DNA of 64,000 nucleotides from Prochlorococcus sp. AG-402-L09 (GCA_003216715.1 QCIK01000002.1:62001-126000), one strand, 5' to 3'. Numbered from the stretch's first letter, positions 1 to 8,065 are shown. Notes: generated by a model from the sequence alone, not told the origin. Made by a program: numbers and translations.

Positions 1-1
1 A

Positions 2-151
2 TTATCAAAACCTTTTCATTCTTCTGTTCCTAAGGATAAACTTTTTACGCCCGCTCAATCTACAGAATACTTAATTAATATTATCTCCTCGCAAAAAACA
101 TCTGATTCTGGTAAGTTTTTAGCTTGGGACGGGAATATTATTCCATGGTAA
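2..151 (+). CDS. Short-chain dehydrogenase (SDR), C-terminal fragment cut by the window edge
   Basis: An open frame enters from the left edge and stops with TAA at 149-151, giving the last 49 residues of a protein. The tail contains VPKDKLFTP, then a helix-like stretch, then GKFLAWDGNIIPW. This ending (a KLFTP loop followed by a GKF-AWDG-IPW terminus) is what I know from C-factor-like short-chain dehydrogenases of cyanobacteria and proteobacteria, which are NAD(P)-dependent oxidoreductases. The nucleotide-binding and catalytic parts lie outside the window, so the substrate cannot be judged. The family call is a resemblance from memory and rests on a short piece. Confidence 0.6.
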   Translation, partial: LSKPFHSSVPKDKLFTPAQSTEYLINIISSQKTSDSGKFLAWDGNIIPW

Positions 152-255
152 GTTTTAGATTTTAATTAATATAAATCTTTCTATTTATACATTTAGATAT
201 TTTTCTGTTCTTTATTTTTTTCATTGTATTATATTAAAAGTAAAAATTTTAACCA

Positions 256-948
256 TTGAAAAAACATATTATCGCCATAGGTGGAGGTGGCTTTGGGAGA
301 AAAAATTCATCTCAGTTGATCGAAGAATATTTACTTAATATTTCAGGTAAAAATTACCCAAAAATTTGCTTCTTGCCAACAGCAACTGGTGATAATGATA
401 GCTATATAGTACGTTTTTATTCGATTTTTACTCGCCTGAAGTGTATTCCTAGTCACGTTGAATTTTTTAAAAGAACCATCGATATTAAAGCTCATATTAT
501 GGAGCAGGATGTTGTATTTGTTGGTGGTGGAAATACAAAAAGCATGTTAGCGATTTGGAATGACTGGGGGATGAGTGCATTACTTAAAGATGCTTACAAT
601 AAGGGAGTAATCATGAGCGGTGTAAGTGCAGGAGCAATTTGTTGGTTTACAACTGGTATTACTGACTCTTGGGATAACGAATTAAGGATATTGCCGTGTT
701 TAAATTTTATTAGTGGGACTTGCTGTCCTCATTATGATGAAGAACCTTCACGTATTCCTTATGTAAAAAAAATTCTACTTGATGAAAAAATATCCAATTG
801 CATCGCTATTGAAGGTGGTGCCGCCATGCACTTTATTGACGGGAAACCATTTAAAAATTTAAGTTTCAAAAAAAATAAAAATACTTATAATGTATTTCTA
901 GATAACAACGCTATAGTTGAGAGTCCTTACGAACAGATTCAATTATAG
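256..948 (+). CDS. Peptidase E-like (S51 family) serine hydrolase
   Basis: A 230-residue protein starting with TTG. It has the S51/class I amidotransferase-like fold signatures: GGGGFG near the N-terminus, VGGGNT at residues 89-94, and the nucleophile elbow GVSAGA with Ser124; CPHY with His159 may supply the catalytic histidine. Peptidase E cleaves Asp-X dipeptides in enteric bacteria; related proteins include cyanophycinase. Length is normal for peptidase E. It probably acts in the cytoplasm, as no signal peptide is seen. The true substrate cannot be read from the sequence. It stands alone between the dehydrogenase tail and a small membrane peptide, all on the same strand. Confidence 0.75.
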   Translation: MKKHIIAIGGGGFGRKNSSQLIEEYLLNISGKNYPKICFLPTATGDNDSYIVRFYSIFTRLKCIPSHVEFFKRTIDIKAHIMEQDVVFVGGGNTKSMLAIWNDWGMSALLKDAYNKGVIMSGVSAGAICWFTTGITDSWDNELRILPCLNFISGTCCPHYDEEPSRIPYVKKILLDEKISNCIAIEGGAAMHFIDGKPFKNLSFKKNKNTYNVFLDNNAIVESPYEQIQL

Positions 949-1033
949 ATAATTATTTTTCATTTACATTTGTTTTTCTTTTTTTCAAATCGTTTAATAT
1001 TAGAATTTACAGATTTATTTAGTAGTACTTAGA

Positions 1034-1240
1034 ATGTATCTTTTTTTGTTATCATTTTCAGAGATGGGGCTTAGTTTGCCTCTTGTAATTGTATTAGTTT
1101 TATTTGGTGGTTTCTTTCTTGTTAGCTTTTTTATTACGAGTCCTAATATGGATACAAAAGGCTTATTAAGAGTTCTATATTCAAAACCCGTTAGAAAGGC
1201 TGATGGATCTGTTGAGTATCCCGAAAGTAGGAATAATTAA
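1034..1240 (+). CDS. Small single-span membrane protein
   Basis: An ORF of 68 residues with one strong hydrophobic segment (about residues 13-34, SLPLVIVLVLFGGFFLVSFF) followed by a polar tail with KPVRKADGSVEYPES. ATG at 1034 is used here; an in-frame ATG at residue 11 (MGLSLPL) could be the real start and would still keep the membrane segment. I do not recognise the family. The defined topology and the polar, non-repetitive C-terminus favour a real gene over chance, but there is no second line of evidence. Confidence 0.5.
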   Translation: MYLFLLSFSEMGLSLPLVIVLVLFGGFFLVSFFITSPNMDTKGLLRVLYSKPVRKADGSVEYPESRNN

Positions 1241-1434
1241 ATTTTGCAAATATGTAGTATTTTTTATGAATTTCTAGTTTCTTATATTCTTGATATTCAA
1301 GGCAAATATATGGACCTTAATTAAACATTATGATTCTTTCGGGAACTATTTTTTGTGAAAGTTAGAAATTACTATAGCCTCATAGCACTCTTGAAGAGTA
1401 ACGTCGTATATGAACCGTAAGCATGTTCTAAAAA

Positions 1435-2652
1435 TTGGAAAAAAGTTTGTTTACTAAATTCAAGAGGGTCAATACCGAAATTAATAATAGGACTTTTCTT
1501 CCTTCTGGTCTAAATGGGAAAGCATTAGATATTTCACTGGATGATATCCCGTCTAGAAAAGAAGTTAGAGAAGCTATACCCAAGCATTGTTTTACTCGCC
1601 AAACTAATAGATCTCTTTTTTATCTCTTTAGGACAGTATTTATTCAGATCTTAGTTGTTTTGATAGGTCTCTCAATTCCTCTTACTAAGGAGATGATTCC
1701 AATTTGGATTTTATATGCAATTTTTTCTGGAACAACTTCAATGGGGCTATGGGTTTTAGCTCATGAATGTGGACATGGTGCATTTTCTGATAATCGTAAA
1801 TTAGAAACATTTGTCGGATATTGTCTTCACTCTTTTTTATTAGTTCCTTATTTTTCATGGCAAAGATCACATGCTGTTCACCATGCTTTTACCAATCACA
1901 TAACCGATGGAGAGACACATGTTCCTGTTGTGATCTCTGGAGATGGAAAATCTGAAAAAAAAGGTGGAGAGAATGAAATGGAGTCATCGTTATTTTTTGG
2001 CAAAATTCTTTATGGATTTAATCAACTCTTTCTTCACTTGATTCTTGGATGGCCAGCTTACTTACTACTTGGCAAAACAGGCGGACCTCGCTATGGGATC
2101 AGTAATCATTTCTGGCCAACAGCTCCCTTCTCTAAGAAACTTTGGCCATCTATATGGGCAAAAAAGGTATGGATCTCAGACTGGGGAATTGGTTTTATGG
2201 TTCTTTTATTGACACTTTGGTCTTTAAATTTTGGACTTAATTCTATGATTAGTCTATATTTAGGTCCTCTAATTGTTGTTAATATTTGGTTAGTTATTTA
2301 TACATGGCTTCACCATACAGATACTGATGTTCCTCATCTTGGTGCTAGTCAATTCACCTATATGAGAGGAGCTTTCTTATCTATAGATAGACCCTATGGA
2401 AAAATATTTGACTTTCTTCATCATTCTATAGGTTCTACTCACGCCATACATCATATTGAACCAACAGTACCTCATTATCATGCAAGACTTGCAACGAAAA
2501 TATTAAAAAATAAATTTCCTAAAGTATACCTATACAATCCCACCCCAATTCACAAGTCTCTTTGGCACATAGCAACTAATTGTGTTGCAGTAGAGAAAGA
2601 TTATGCTATCGACAGGTATGTTTGGAAACAACCCAACCACTCTAAGTCTTAA
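1435..2652 (+). CDS. desA: Delta-12 (omega-6) fatty acid desaturase, DesA type
   Basis: Membrane di-iron acyl-lipid desaturase of 405 residues, start TTG. The three histidine boxes that bind iron are complete: HECGH at 110-114, HAVHH at 146-150 and HAIHH at 336-340. The first box followed by GAFSDN is typical of the Delta-12/omega-6 branch rather than the Delta-9 branch (HRxxxH). Hydrophobic stretches at about 66-110 and 200-300 anchor it in the membrane. It is expected to add a second double bond to oleoyl chains of thylakoid and plasma membrane lipids, with ferredoxin as electron donor. The positional specificity (12 versus 15) is inferred and not proven by sequence alone. Confidence 0.85.
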   Translation: MEKSLFTKFKRVNTEINNRTFLPSGLNGKALDISLDDIPSRKEVREAIPKHCFTRQTNRSLFYLFRTVFIQILVVLIGLSIPLTKEMIPIWILYAIFSGTTSMGLWVLAHECGHGAFSDNRKLETFVGYCLHSFLLVPYFSWQRSHAVHHAFTNHITDGETHVPVVISGDGKSEKKGGENEMESSLFFGKILYGFNQLFLHLILGWPAYLLLGKTGGPRYGISNHFWPTAPFSKKLWPSIWAKKVWISDWGIGFMVLLLTLWSLNFGLNSMISLYLGPLIVVNIWLVIYTWLHHTDTDVPHLGASQFTYMRGAFLSIDRPYGKIFDFLHHSIGSTHAIHHIEPTVPHYHARLATKILKNKFPKVYLYNPTPIHKSLWHIATNCVAVEKDYAIDRYVWKQPNHSKS

Positions 2653-2761
2653 TTCACACTCTCATATCTTTAATAATTTGTTCTTCAAAAAGATTTGAAT
2701 TTCTCTCAACTCACTTTATAAATTATTTATATAATTCAAATTTTTTAAGTATTAAATTAAA

Positions 2762-2944
2762 ATGTCAAAAAAAGATTATGAAAGGTTTCTATACAAAATT
2801 GATCAATTAAATCAGTTAGTTGAATTAATTAATAGTTCACCTGAAAAGTATAAATTAATTATTAATTGTAAAACACATGACGATGTCGTTGAACTTGCAA
2901 AGCTATGGGGATATGAAATTGGAAGGAGATGGGGAGAATCTTAA
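2762..2944 (+). CDS. Nif11-like small protein
   Basis: A 60-residue protein starting MSKKDYERFLYKIDQL. It has the Nif11 domain layout: an N-terminal helix with YERFL, a middle helix, and a C-terminal D-VVELAKLWGYEIG motif, ending RRWGES. Nif11-like domains occur as leader sequences of ribosomally made peptides (for example prochlorosins) and as stand-alone small proteins in cyanobacteria. Here nothing resembling a Cys/Ser/Thr-rich core peptide follows the domain, so a precursor role is unlikely. It is convergent with the next small gene, 23 bases away. The function of stand-alone forms is not known to me. Confidence 0.7.
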   Translation: MSKKDYERFLYKIDQLNQLVELINSSPEKYKLIINCKTHDDVVELAKLWGYEIGRRWGES

Positions 2945-2967
2945 GCCTCCAATTTAAAGAAGAGAAG

Positions 2968-3219
2968 CTATTGTCCTCCTCCATTACAGCTCCAAACCTT
3001 TGAGGGCATTCCTTGTGTATTTTGTCCGTCGATGCGAAATGTTTTCGTTATACATTCATTTTGTGAGTCAGCCCATGTTGAAATTGGTTCTAAATCAGTT
3101 GACAGTTCCTTAACCGATTTTGATACAGATATAATTGAGATTGACGTAAATACGAGAGATAATGTACTTAAGCCTGCACAAATCAAGTATTTGTTATTGT
3201 CCAAGAATTCCTTTAGCAT
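2968..3219 (-). CDS. Small membrane-anchored protein ending in CNGGGQ
   Basis: An 83-residue ORF. Residues 10-33 form a hydrophobic segment, and the following part is polar with two cysteines: ECITKTFRIDGQ and VWSCNGGG at the C-terminus. The polar part is likely outside the cytoplasm, where the two cysteines could form a disulphide; that is inference. I chose the minus strand because this reading has a coherent membrane-plus-domain layout, whereas the overlapping plus reading (3032-3262) does not. The family is not named here, but an SCNGGG-like ending seems familiar from marine picocyanobacteria. Confidence 0.55.
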   Translation of the reverse strand: MLKEFLDNNKYLICAGLSTLSLVFTSISIISVSKSVKELSTDLEPISTWADSQNECITKTFRIDGQNTQGMPSKVWSCNGGGQ

Positions 3220-3368
3220 TTCTAGAAATCATTATTTATTGTCAACATTACTTATGGTTTAGAGATTGATCTGATTAAGTTATCCTTTGAGTATATTAGC
3301 TATGTTTTTGAATCTTGTTTTACTGTTATTAAAATGATTAGTCATCACGATCTTCATTAATCAAGATT

Positions 3369-3527
3369 TTAATTCTTTTTTTCAAAAAAGTCTAAGATCT
3401 TTTTTAATCTATCTGTGTTTTCAAAGTTAGGACTTGCTGTAAGAAAAATTACTAAAAGTATCATTAGTACTCCAACACTAGTAACGCCCAATAGTAGTTG
3501 TTGGAATGGATCTAAGGATTCAAGCAT
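3369..3527 (-). CDS. Small single-span membrane protein, 52 residues
   Basis: A short ORF starting MLESLDPFQQLLLG, with one membrane segment (GVTSVGVLMILLVIFLT, about residues 14-30) and a basic C-terminal tail containing RLKKILDFFEKK. The layout, an amphipathic start, one clean span and a charged tail, is that of the small thylakoid or plasma membrane proteins common in picocyanobacteria. No family is recognised. The neighbouring gene at 3628-3795, on the same strand, has a similar layout but no clear sequence similarity. Confidence 0.5.
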   Translation of the reverse strand: MLESLDPFQQLLLGVTSVGVLMILLVIFLTASPNFENTDRLKKILDFFEKKN

Positions 3528-3627
3528 TTCTAATTGGTTTAACTATTTAAATTTTGAATTAATGCTAATTGACCGAAAGCCTTTATAACACTATGAAAAC
3601 TTTATGTTTTAGTTCTTAGATAATTTT

Positions 3628-3795
3628 TTACTTGTCTTTAGTTTCTTTAGGCCATCTTGCCTTCAGATTAAGAGGGTTTTTGAAATTAATTACTATGGGT
3701 TTCCCTTGAGCTAATGATATCAAAGCTTTAAACGCCCACCCACCAAGAATTAATAGCACTGAGATTAAAAATATATAACTTATGTTCGTTACCAT
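3628..3795 (-). CDS. Small single-span membrane protein, 55 residues
   Basis: An ORF starting MVTNISYIFLISVLL with one membrane segment (about residues 4-20) followed by GGWAFKALISLAQGKP and a basic tail with NPLNLKARWPKETK. It is not long, but the N-terminal span and polar tail without low complexity argue for a real protein. It lies upstream of the 52-residue gene on the same strand, about 100 bases away. No family is recognised. Confidence 0.5.
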   Translation of the reverse strand: MVTNISYIFLISVLLILGGWAFKALISLAQGKPIVINFKNPLNLKARWPKETKDK

Positions 3796-3833
3796 TAATC
3801 ATAAAATTATTTAAAAATATACTAAGCTCTTAG

Positions 3834-4070
3834 GTGATATTATTTTCAATTGTAAATGTAAATAATAAAATATTTACTTATTTTTTAATTAAAATACCTA
3901 GTTTAAATTTTGTTATTTCAACTGATTTTTCTATTCCGTTAGATTCTCACGATCATAAGATACTCGCCAAAGAGCGATTTCTTTTAGTTATAAATACTTA
4001 CAATGCCCTTTTTAAAGCTCTGATTGTGTTTGTTCTAGCATTTTGTTATTATTTTTTTAACTTTTATTGA
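3834..4070 (+). CDS. Small hypothetical protein with C-terminal membrane segment
   Basis: A 78-residue ORF with a GTG start; the start is uncertain. The middle contains a polar part with SHDHKILAKERFLLVINTY, and the last 20 residues are hydrophobic and aromatic (ALIVFVLAFCYYFF). The middle looks like genuine protein sequence, but the N-terminal 25 residues are AT-rich filler-like and may not be translated. No family recognised. Confidence 0.4.
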   Translation: MILFSIVNVNNKIFTYFLIKIPSLNFVISTDFSIPLDSHDHKILAKERFLLVINTYNALFKALIVFVLAFCYYFFNFY

Positions 4071-4117
4071 TTTTTATCCGATTTGGTATGAATATAAAAA
4101 AGTTATTATTTATCTGA

Positions 4118-4324
4118 ATGATCAACAGTACATATTTATATTCCTTTTTTCTATTAGTTGTTTTTGCATCTCTTTTTTATTTATTTCTAAATTTTAGATC
4201 CGGCAAAAATGAAATTAATAATAAAATCCTTTTAAAAAATTTATTAGAAGGTTTAGATATGGAAGTGCCTGATGAATTGAAAACTTTAGATGATTCATCG
4301 ACTGATCCTCAAAATTTGTCTTAG
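4118..4324 (+). CDS. Small single-span membrane protein, 68 residues
   Basis: An ATG-started ORF with an N-terminal span (about residues 5-25, YLYSFFLLVVFASLFYLFL) and an acidic, polar C-terminal part with LLEGLDMEVPDELKTLDD. It is followed after 21 bases by another small gene on the same strand (4346-4516), so the two may be co-transcribed. No family recognised. Confidence 0.5.
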   Translation: MINSTYLYSFFLLVVFASLFYLFLNFRSGKNEINNKILLKNLLEGLDMEVPDELKTLDDSSTDPQNLS

Positions 4325-4345
4325 TTTGTACATGGATGTAATCTA

Positions 4346-4516
4346 ATGTCCAAGTTTAACTTTGACGATACAGAAACATCAGGCATTTGGTGGTCTACTA
4401 ATGTATCTATTAGAGATTTATGTGTAGAGCTTAAGGCAGATACAAGTTGTAGTGATTCAGAGATAGTTGACTTGCTCAGATCTATTGCAAAATCAATTGA
4501 TGTGAATGGTTTATAG
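4346..4516 (+). CDS. Small soluble hypothetical protein, 56 residues
   Basis: An ORF starting MSKFNFDDTETSGIWWS, with no membrane segment, a net negative charge and a C-terminal amphipathic stretch (EIVDLLRSIAKSID). Two tryptophans and two cysteines are unusual for chance translation of such AT-rich DNA, which supports coding. It lies 21 bases behind the 68-residue membrane protein gene. No family recognised. Confidence 0.5.
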   Translation: MSKFNFDDTETSGIWWSTNVSIRDLCVELKADTSCSDSEIVDLLRSIAKSIDVNGL

Positions 4517-4545
4517 ATTATATTTAATAAAATATATCAACTTTA

Positions 4546-5583
4546 TTATTTATCCCATTGTAGATTCCATTGAGATACTTTCCACTTCAATGCCCATAAA
4601 TATTGGGAATTATTTTGATTTTTGAGTTTTGCCTTAAGCCAGTCTTTAAGTGATGTAGGAACGATATTTAACTCGTTCTGAATCAACTTAAGGTTATTCA
4701 TATCAGCTCCATAACCTGATCTTTCGATCCAATCTGCCATAACGCCGATGTCGTATTCCAACAACTTAATTGCTACTCTCGGGATCATCAAATACCTTGT
4801 TTGGAGCCCTTCTGATGAAACTATTCTTTGGAGCGTCATAGCCATTTCATGACCTGTTAGCTCTTCACCTGCAATATTGATAGATTTATTTTTATATTTC
4901 TCTGATTTCGATAAAACACCTCTTACCCACTTACCTACATCCTCTACTGCGATGGTTTGCCACTTGAAATTCTTGCCAACTATTCCTGGAAAAATATTCT
5001 TTGAAATTGTATAGCCAGGTAATTTGTTTTCAAAGTTTTCAAAGTAGCTAACTGGTCTTAACACAGTCGTAATTTTCTTAAGGCCTATTTTTTCTATATA
5101 TTCTTCAATATCCCATTTGCTAGTAAAATGTCCGGGAGCAGGATCATTTTCTAGTGGGTCTTTTGCTTTACTAATTGAGCTAAATATAAAGTGATTTAGT
5201 CGTCCTTTTTCGTAAGCAATTTTAACTTGATTTATTAAGTTAAAACCTTGTTTCATTTCATAAGATCTGACAATACTTCCTCTAAACAATTTCCATCCTT
5301 TTGTAGGTGTTGTATTCCCAAAAATCACATCAACTCCTTCAAAAGCTTTATTAAGGCTTTCAGGATCCAATAAATCTCCCTTGACTAGTTCAACGTTCTT
5401 TATTTTTTCTAGCTCTATAGCATTTGAACTTTTTAAATTTCTTGTGATTGCTCGTATTTGGTATTTATCAGTTTTGCTTAATTCTTTAACGACTCCCATA
5501 CCTTGTCGCCCTGTAGCCATAGTTACTGCCACAACAAGTTTTTTCCTTACATCTGATTCCAAAATCTCTACTTGCTCAATCAC
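4546..5583 (-). CDS. NmrA-like NAD(P)-binding protein (atypical SDR)
   Basis: A 345-residue protein with a GTG start. The Rossmann fold nucleotide loop is modified from GxxGxxG to ATGRQGMGV (about residues 23-31), as in NmrA-like proteins. Downstream come a GDLLDPESLNKAFEGVDVIFG strand-helix unit, FIFSS at the position of the SDR serine strand, and VLRPVSYFEN. Such proteins bind NAD(P) and act as redox sensors or as reductases acting on small molecules. The catalytic YxxxK of classical SDRs is not evident. The last 30 residues are tryptophan-rich. The substrate is unknown. Confidence 0.7.
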   Translation of the reverse strand: MIEQVEILESDVRKKLVVAVTMATGRQGMGVVKELSKTDKYQIRAITRNLKSSNAIELEKIKNVELVKGDLLDPESLNKAFEGVDVIFGNTTPTKGWKLFRGSIVRSYEMKQGFNLINQVKIAYEKGRLNHFIFSSISKAKDPLENDPAPGHFTSKWDIEEYIEKIGLKKITTVLRPVSYFENFENKLPGYTISKNIFPGIVGKNFKWQTIAVEDVGKWVRGVLSKSEKYKNKSINIAGEELTGHEMAMTLQRIVSSEGLQTRYLMIPRVAIKLLEYDIGVMADWIERSGYGADMNNLKLIQNELNIVPTSLKDWLKAKLKNQNNSQYLWALKWKVSQWNLQWDK

Positions 5584-5806
5584 GCTGGAAGACCTTTAAG
5601 ACTTTAAATTAAATCATAAGTGAATTTATGTAAAGTTGTTGTGTTTTTCTGTATGAAGGTGATAGTGATCAAGACTTTTATTTGATTTTTTATTATCTTG
5701 GCTGTCTTCATTTTTAAATCCTTGTCTTTTCGTAAAGGAATGTTTTAAATGCTTTTACAGTTTCCAGATATTGGCTATGTATTAATTGGTACTAAGTTTG
5801 ATCATT

Positions 5807-6007
5807 ATGGCAAATGAAGTTCTTGCAGAAATTGTTCGACAAAACATTATCTTTGATGTTGTCGACGGCATTCCCCCATCAGGAGAAGAAACCGATGAAA
5901 TTAGATCCTTCCGTTCCCAAATAGAATCTGATGATTTGATGCTTGAATATTCAGCCGAAGAGTTAGGTTTTAATAATGTCTTGTTTGAGTACCTTAGTCA
6001 GGGATAA
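5807..6007 (+). CDS. Small acidic hypothetical protein, 66 residues
   Basis: Read from the ATG at 5807 (MANEVLAEIVRQNIIFD); the frame is open seven codons further up but that part looks noncoding. The protein is acidic and soluble (GEETDEIRSFRSQIES, YSAEELGFNNVLFEYLSQG) with no membrane segment or cysteine. It converges on the following minus-strand gene with a 21-base gap. I do not recognise a family. Confidence 0.5.
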   Translation: MANEVLAEIVRQNIIFDVVDGIPPSGEETDEIRSFRSQIESDDLMLEYSAEELGFNNVLFEYLSQG

Positions 6008-6028
6008 CCATTTATCTAAATTAGAAAT

Positions 6029-6430
6029 TTAATCAAGACCTTGGAATAATTCTTTGTGTACTGCAAATGTATGGTATAAGCATGTGCCATTTTCTGGTGA
6101 TAATCGCTCTCCGTCTTTATTCCATGCAAGTGAACAGATTAAATCTCCATCCCATTTAACTTTATGCTCATTAATTTCTTTTGACCAATCTCTAACACTA
6201 CTAAAGTGCTCGGGCATATGGTGACCTATCTTTCTGCAAATTTCACATAGCACAGATAATATTGGTGGCTTAGAATTTAATTTTAGATCTTTAGTAAGTG
6301 ACGGTTGAGTAAATACACCAACATATCTAATGTGATCAATAATCTTTTGTTCTTTAATATTTAACTCAGCTTTTACACAGGCTTGTTCAAATTCATGAAC
6401 TGGTGTTATGGGACGTAAGTTAGAAATCAC
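6029..6430 (-). CDS. Conserved-looking protein with a CEIC...HH motif
   Basis: A 133-residue soluble protein. The central part reads LCEICRKIGHHMPEHF, so a CxxC pair is followed by closely spaced histidines that could bind zinc or iron; no further conserved cluster is seen. The C-terminal half has WDGDLICSLAWNKDGERLSP and GTCLYHTFAVHKELF. No family is recognised, and the metal-binding idea is inference from the spacing only. Confidence 0.6.
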   Translation of the reverse strand: MISNLRPITPVHEFEQACVKAELNIKEQKIIDHIRYVGVFTQPSLTKDLKLNSKPPILSVLCEICRKIGHHMPEHFSSVRDWSKEINEHKVKWDGDLICSLAWNKDGERLSPENGTCLYHTFAVHKELFQGLD

Positions 6431-6743
6431 TTCGACACTTTTATATTGCGCTTATTTTTTATATTAACAAATTTCTATCTTTTTTTTATATTTTGAGTGA
6501 AGTTCATTGGACATTAAATTATATTTTTAGTCTTTTATATTTTTTTTCTTGAGTCAATCTATCTGTTTGACAAGAAGCAGAGTAGGTATCTTTCATGAAT
6601 TTGAGTTTTACTGAGATTTCTTCATGATTCTCTTTCTAAACTCAGTCATAGCTTACTTAAGCTACAGTTAAATGTTACAAATTAAAATATCAATGGTCAT
6701 ATTCCCTAATGACTGGTATTTATATTGGGTCTTACTAAAGAAC

Positions 6744-6893
6744 ATGCTTCCTTTAACTTTCGCTGGACTACTAAGTACACCAGCTCCTACTGCTCCAATC
6801 GTAGGTATCGCATTTATGGCTCTATTTGGAATTATGGCTGTCGTAGTTGGTCCTAATTACGATGGTTTTAATGATCCAAATACATCTAAATAA
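6744..6893 (+). CDS. 49-residue membrane peptide, paralogue A of a tandem pair
   Basis: Read from ATG at 6744 (MLPLTFAGLLSTPAPTAP). A single span of about residues 17-36 follows an STPAPTA motif, and the C-terminus reads VGPNYDGFNDP. A second gene of exactly the same length lies 289 bases downstream (7183-7332) and shares AGL-STPAPTA, VG, ALF, VGP-YDG-N-P. Between the two, 25 of 39 aligned residues are identical and 15 of those use different codons, so both are under selection as proteins. No known photosystem peptide matches this in my memory. A terminator-like hairpin follows at 6914. Confidence 0.7.
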   Translation: MLPLTFAGLLSTPAPTAPIVGIAFMALFGIMAVVVGPNYDGFNDPNTSK

Positions 6894-6913
6894 ATAGCTT
6901 ATCTAGCTAAATT

Positions 6914-6954
6914 AAGTGGGTTGATATGTTTTTCATGTTTACCCATTTTTTTTT
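6914..6954 (+). terminator. Probable intrinsic terminator after paralogue A
   Basis: Arms AAGTGGGT (6914-6921) and ACCCATTT (6941-6948) pair over 8 positions including one G-T, and the right arm runs into a run of nine T. It lies 20 bases after the stop codon of the 49-residue gene, and so separates the two paralogues into two transcripts. Confidence 0.55.
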
Positions 6955-7182
6955 GTTTTAAAATAATCAGACCTTATCCAAATGATTCCTTAGAGACATC
7001 TTCTGAAAACTTATAGGTTCGATTAACAAATAAATTTGTATATAATATTTTCTAGCATATAAACAATAGTTTCTTATGTGTGTATCAAAATGTCTGTTTT
7101 TGCTTTTTTGGTTCAAAACTAGTTAATAAATCATTAATTGATACCTTTTTCTGCTATTTATAACTAGCTTTATTTATCTTTT

Positions 7183-7332
7183 ATGGGTAATTTGTTAATT
7201 GCTGGCCTTACTAGTACTCCAGCCCCAACGGCTGTTCTAGTTGGAGTTGCTTCAATTGCTTTATTTGCAATAGTAGGATTAATGGTAGGTCCTGACTATG
7301 ATGGAATGAATGCTCCTGAGGTGAAAAAGTAG
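7183..7332 (+). CDS. 49-residue membrane peptide, paralogue B of a tandem pair
   Basis: An ORF starting MGNLLIAGLTSTPAPTAV, with one span (about residues 17-36, VLVGVASIALFAIVGLMVG) and a C-terminus GPDYDGMNAPEVKK. It has the same length and layout as the gene at 6744 and keeps the STPAPTA and VGP-YDG-N-P motifs. An in-out topology with a conserved acidic DYDG face is plausible. It is followed by its own terminator-like hairpin. A role in the thylakoid membrane is possible but unsupported. Confidence 0.7.
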   Translation: MGNLLIAGLTSTPAPTAVLVGVASIALFAIVGLMVGPDYDGMNAPEVKK

Positions 7333-7360
7333 AAACTATATATTTTAATATTTAAAATAT

Positions 7361-7403
7361 AACTAAGAGAAGTAAATTAATTATTTTTCTTAGTTTATTT
7401 TTT
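7361..7403 (+). terminator. Probable intrinsic terminator after paralogue B
   Basis: Arms AACTAAGA (7361-7368) and TCTTAGTT (7388-7395) are perfectly complementary and are followed by a T-rich run. The right arm reaches the stop codon of the convergent kinase-like gene, so the element may serve both directions. Confidence 0.5.
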
Positions 7404-8003
7404 TTCGTCTTGTAAATTTACAATTAATTTATTGTAGGTAAGTTTATCTAGAGTACATATTGAAAATACATTATAATAATTCAGATATTTTTGTACATTT
7501 TCATAAAATAAATACCAAGACTTATCGAATTTTTTATAGACCTCACTTATTTCTCTACCTCTTTCTAATTGATCTCTTTTAAGTCTTCTTTTAAAGCAAA
7601 TTCCTTTTTCCTCTTTACATACAATATTGATAGTCTCTTTATAGTTTAAATCTAACCTGTGAGCAAATATTCCTTCTAATATTAGGAATTGATTCTCATT
7701 TTCATAGTTAATGTTTACTTTTGATTTTGATGAATGCTTTGTTTTGAAGTCATATTTATAAAATGATATTAATCTTTCTTTATTATGAATAGATTTAAGT
7801 GTCTTCTTTATTTCTTTTTTCTTGAAACTCAAAGGCATATCATAAATATCATATTTAAATGTTGATAAAAATCGGATGAATATATTATCTTTATAATATG
7901 AATCAGTTTTTATTACTATTGTATTAGTAAATAATTTAGATATTTTTTTACTTAGATATGACTTCCCTGAACCAGATGGTCCTGTAATTATGATAGTTTT
8001 CAT
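7395..8003 (-). CDS. Uridine kinase-like P-loop protein
   Basis: A 202-residue protein starting MKTIIITGPSGSGKS; the Walker A motif GPSGSGKS is at residues 8-15. An IKTDSYYKD motif (about 31-39) matches the DxFY(K) substrate loop of uridine/phosphoribulokinase-type kinases, ILEGIFAH (about 108-115) fits the Walker B-like strand, and RRLKRDQLERGR fits the lid with conserved arginines. The substrate may be a nucleoside or another small molecule. The protein is very rich in Lys, Asn, Ile and Tyr, more so than nearby housekeeping genes, which suits either mutational bias in a weakly selected gene or transfer. Confidence 0.7.
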   Translation of the reverse strand: MKTIIITGPSGSGKSYLSKKISKLFTNTIVIKTDSYYKDNIFIRFLSTFKYDIYDMPLSFKKKEIKKTLKSIHNKERLISFYKYDFKTKHSSKSKVNINYENENQFLILEGIFAHRLDLNYKETINIVCKEEKGICFKRRLKRDQLERGREISEVYKKFDKSWYLFYENVQKYLNYYNVFSICTLDKLTYNKLIVNLQDEKK

Positions 8004-8065
8004 TCGTATTGATATTACTTATGCTTAATTGAAATGATTATAAATTCAATATTATTTAAATAGTA

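Noticed and set aside
3032-3262. Plus-strand frame of 76 codons over the CNGGGQ gene
   Set aside because: The minus-strand reading has a coherent membrane segment and a polar cysteine-containing domain; the plus reading has none.
4546-5583. NmrA-like protein as a classical SDR or epimerase
   Set aside because: The modified nucleotide loop and missing YxxxK favour NmrA-like; a specific enzyme name would be a guess.
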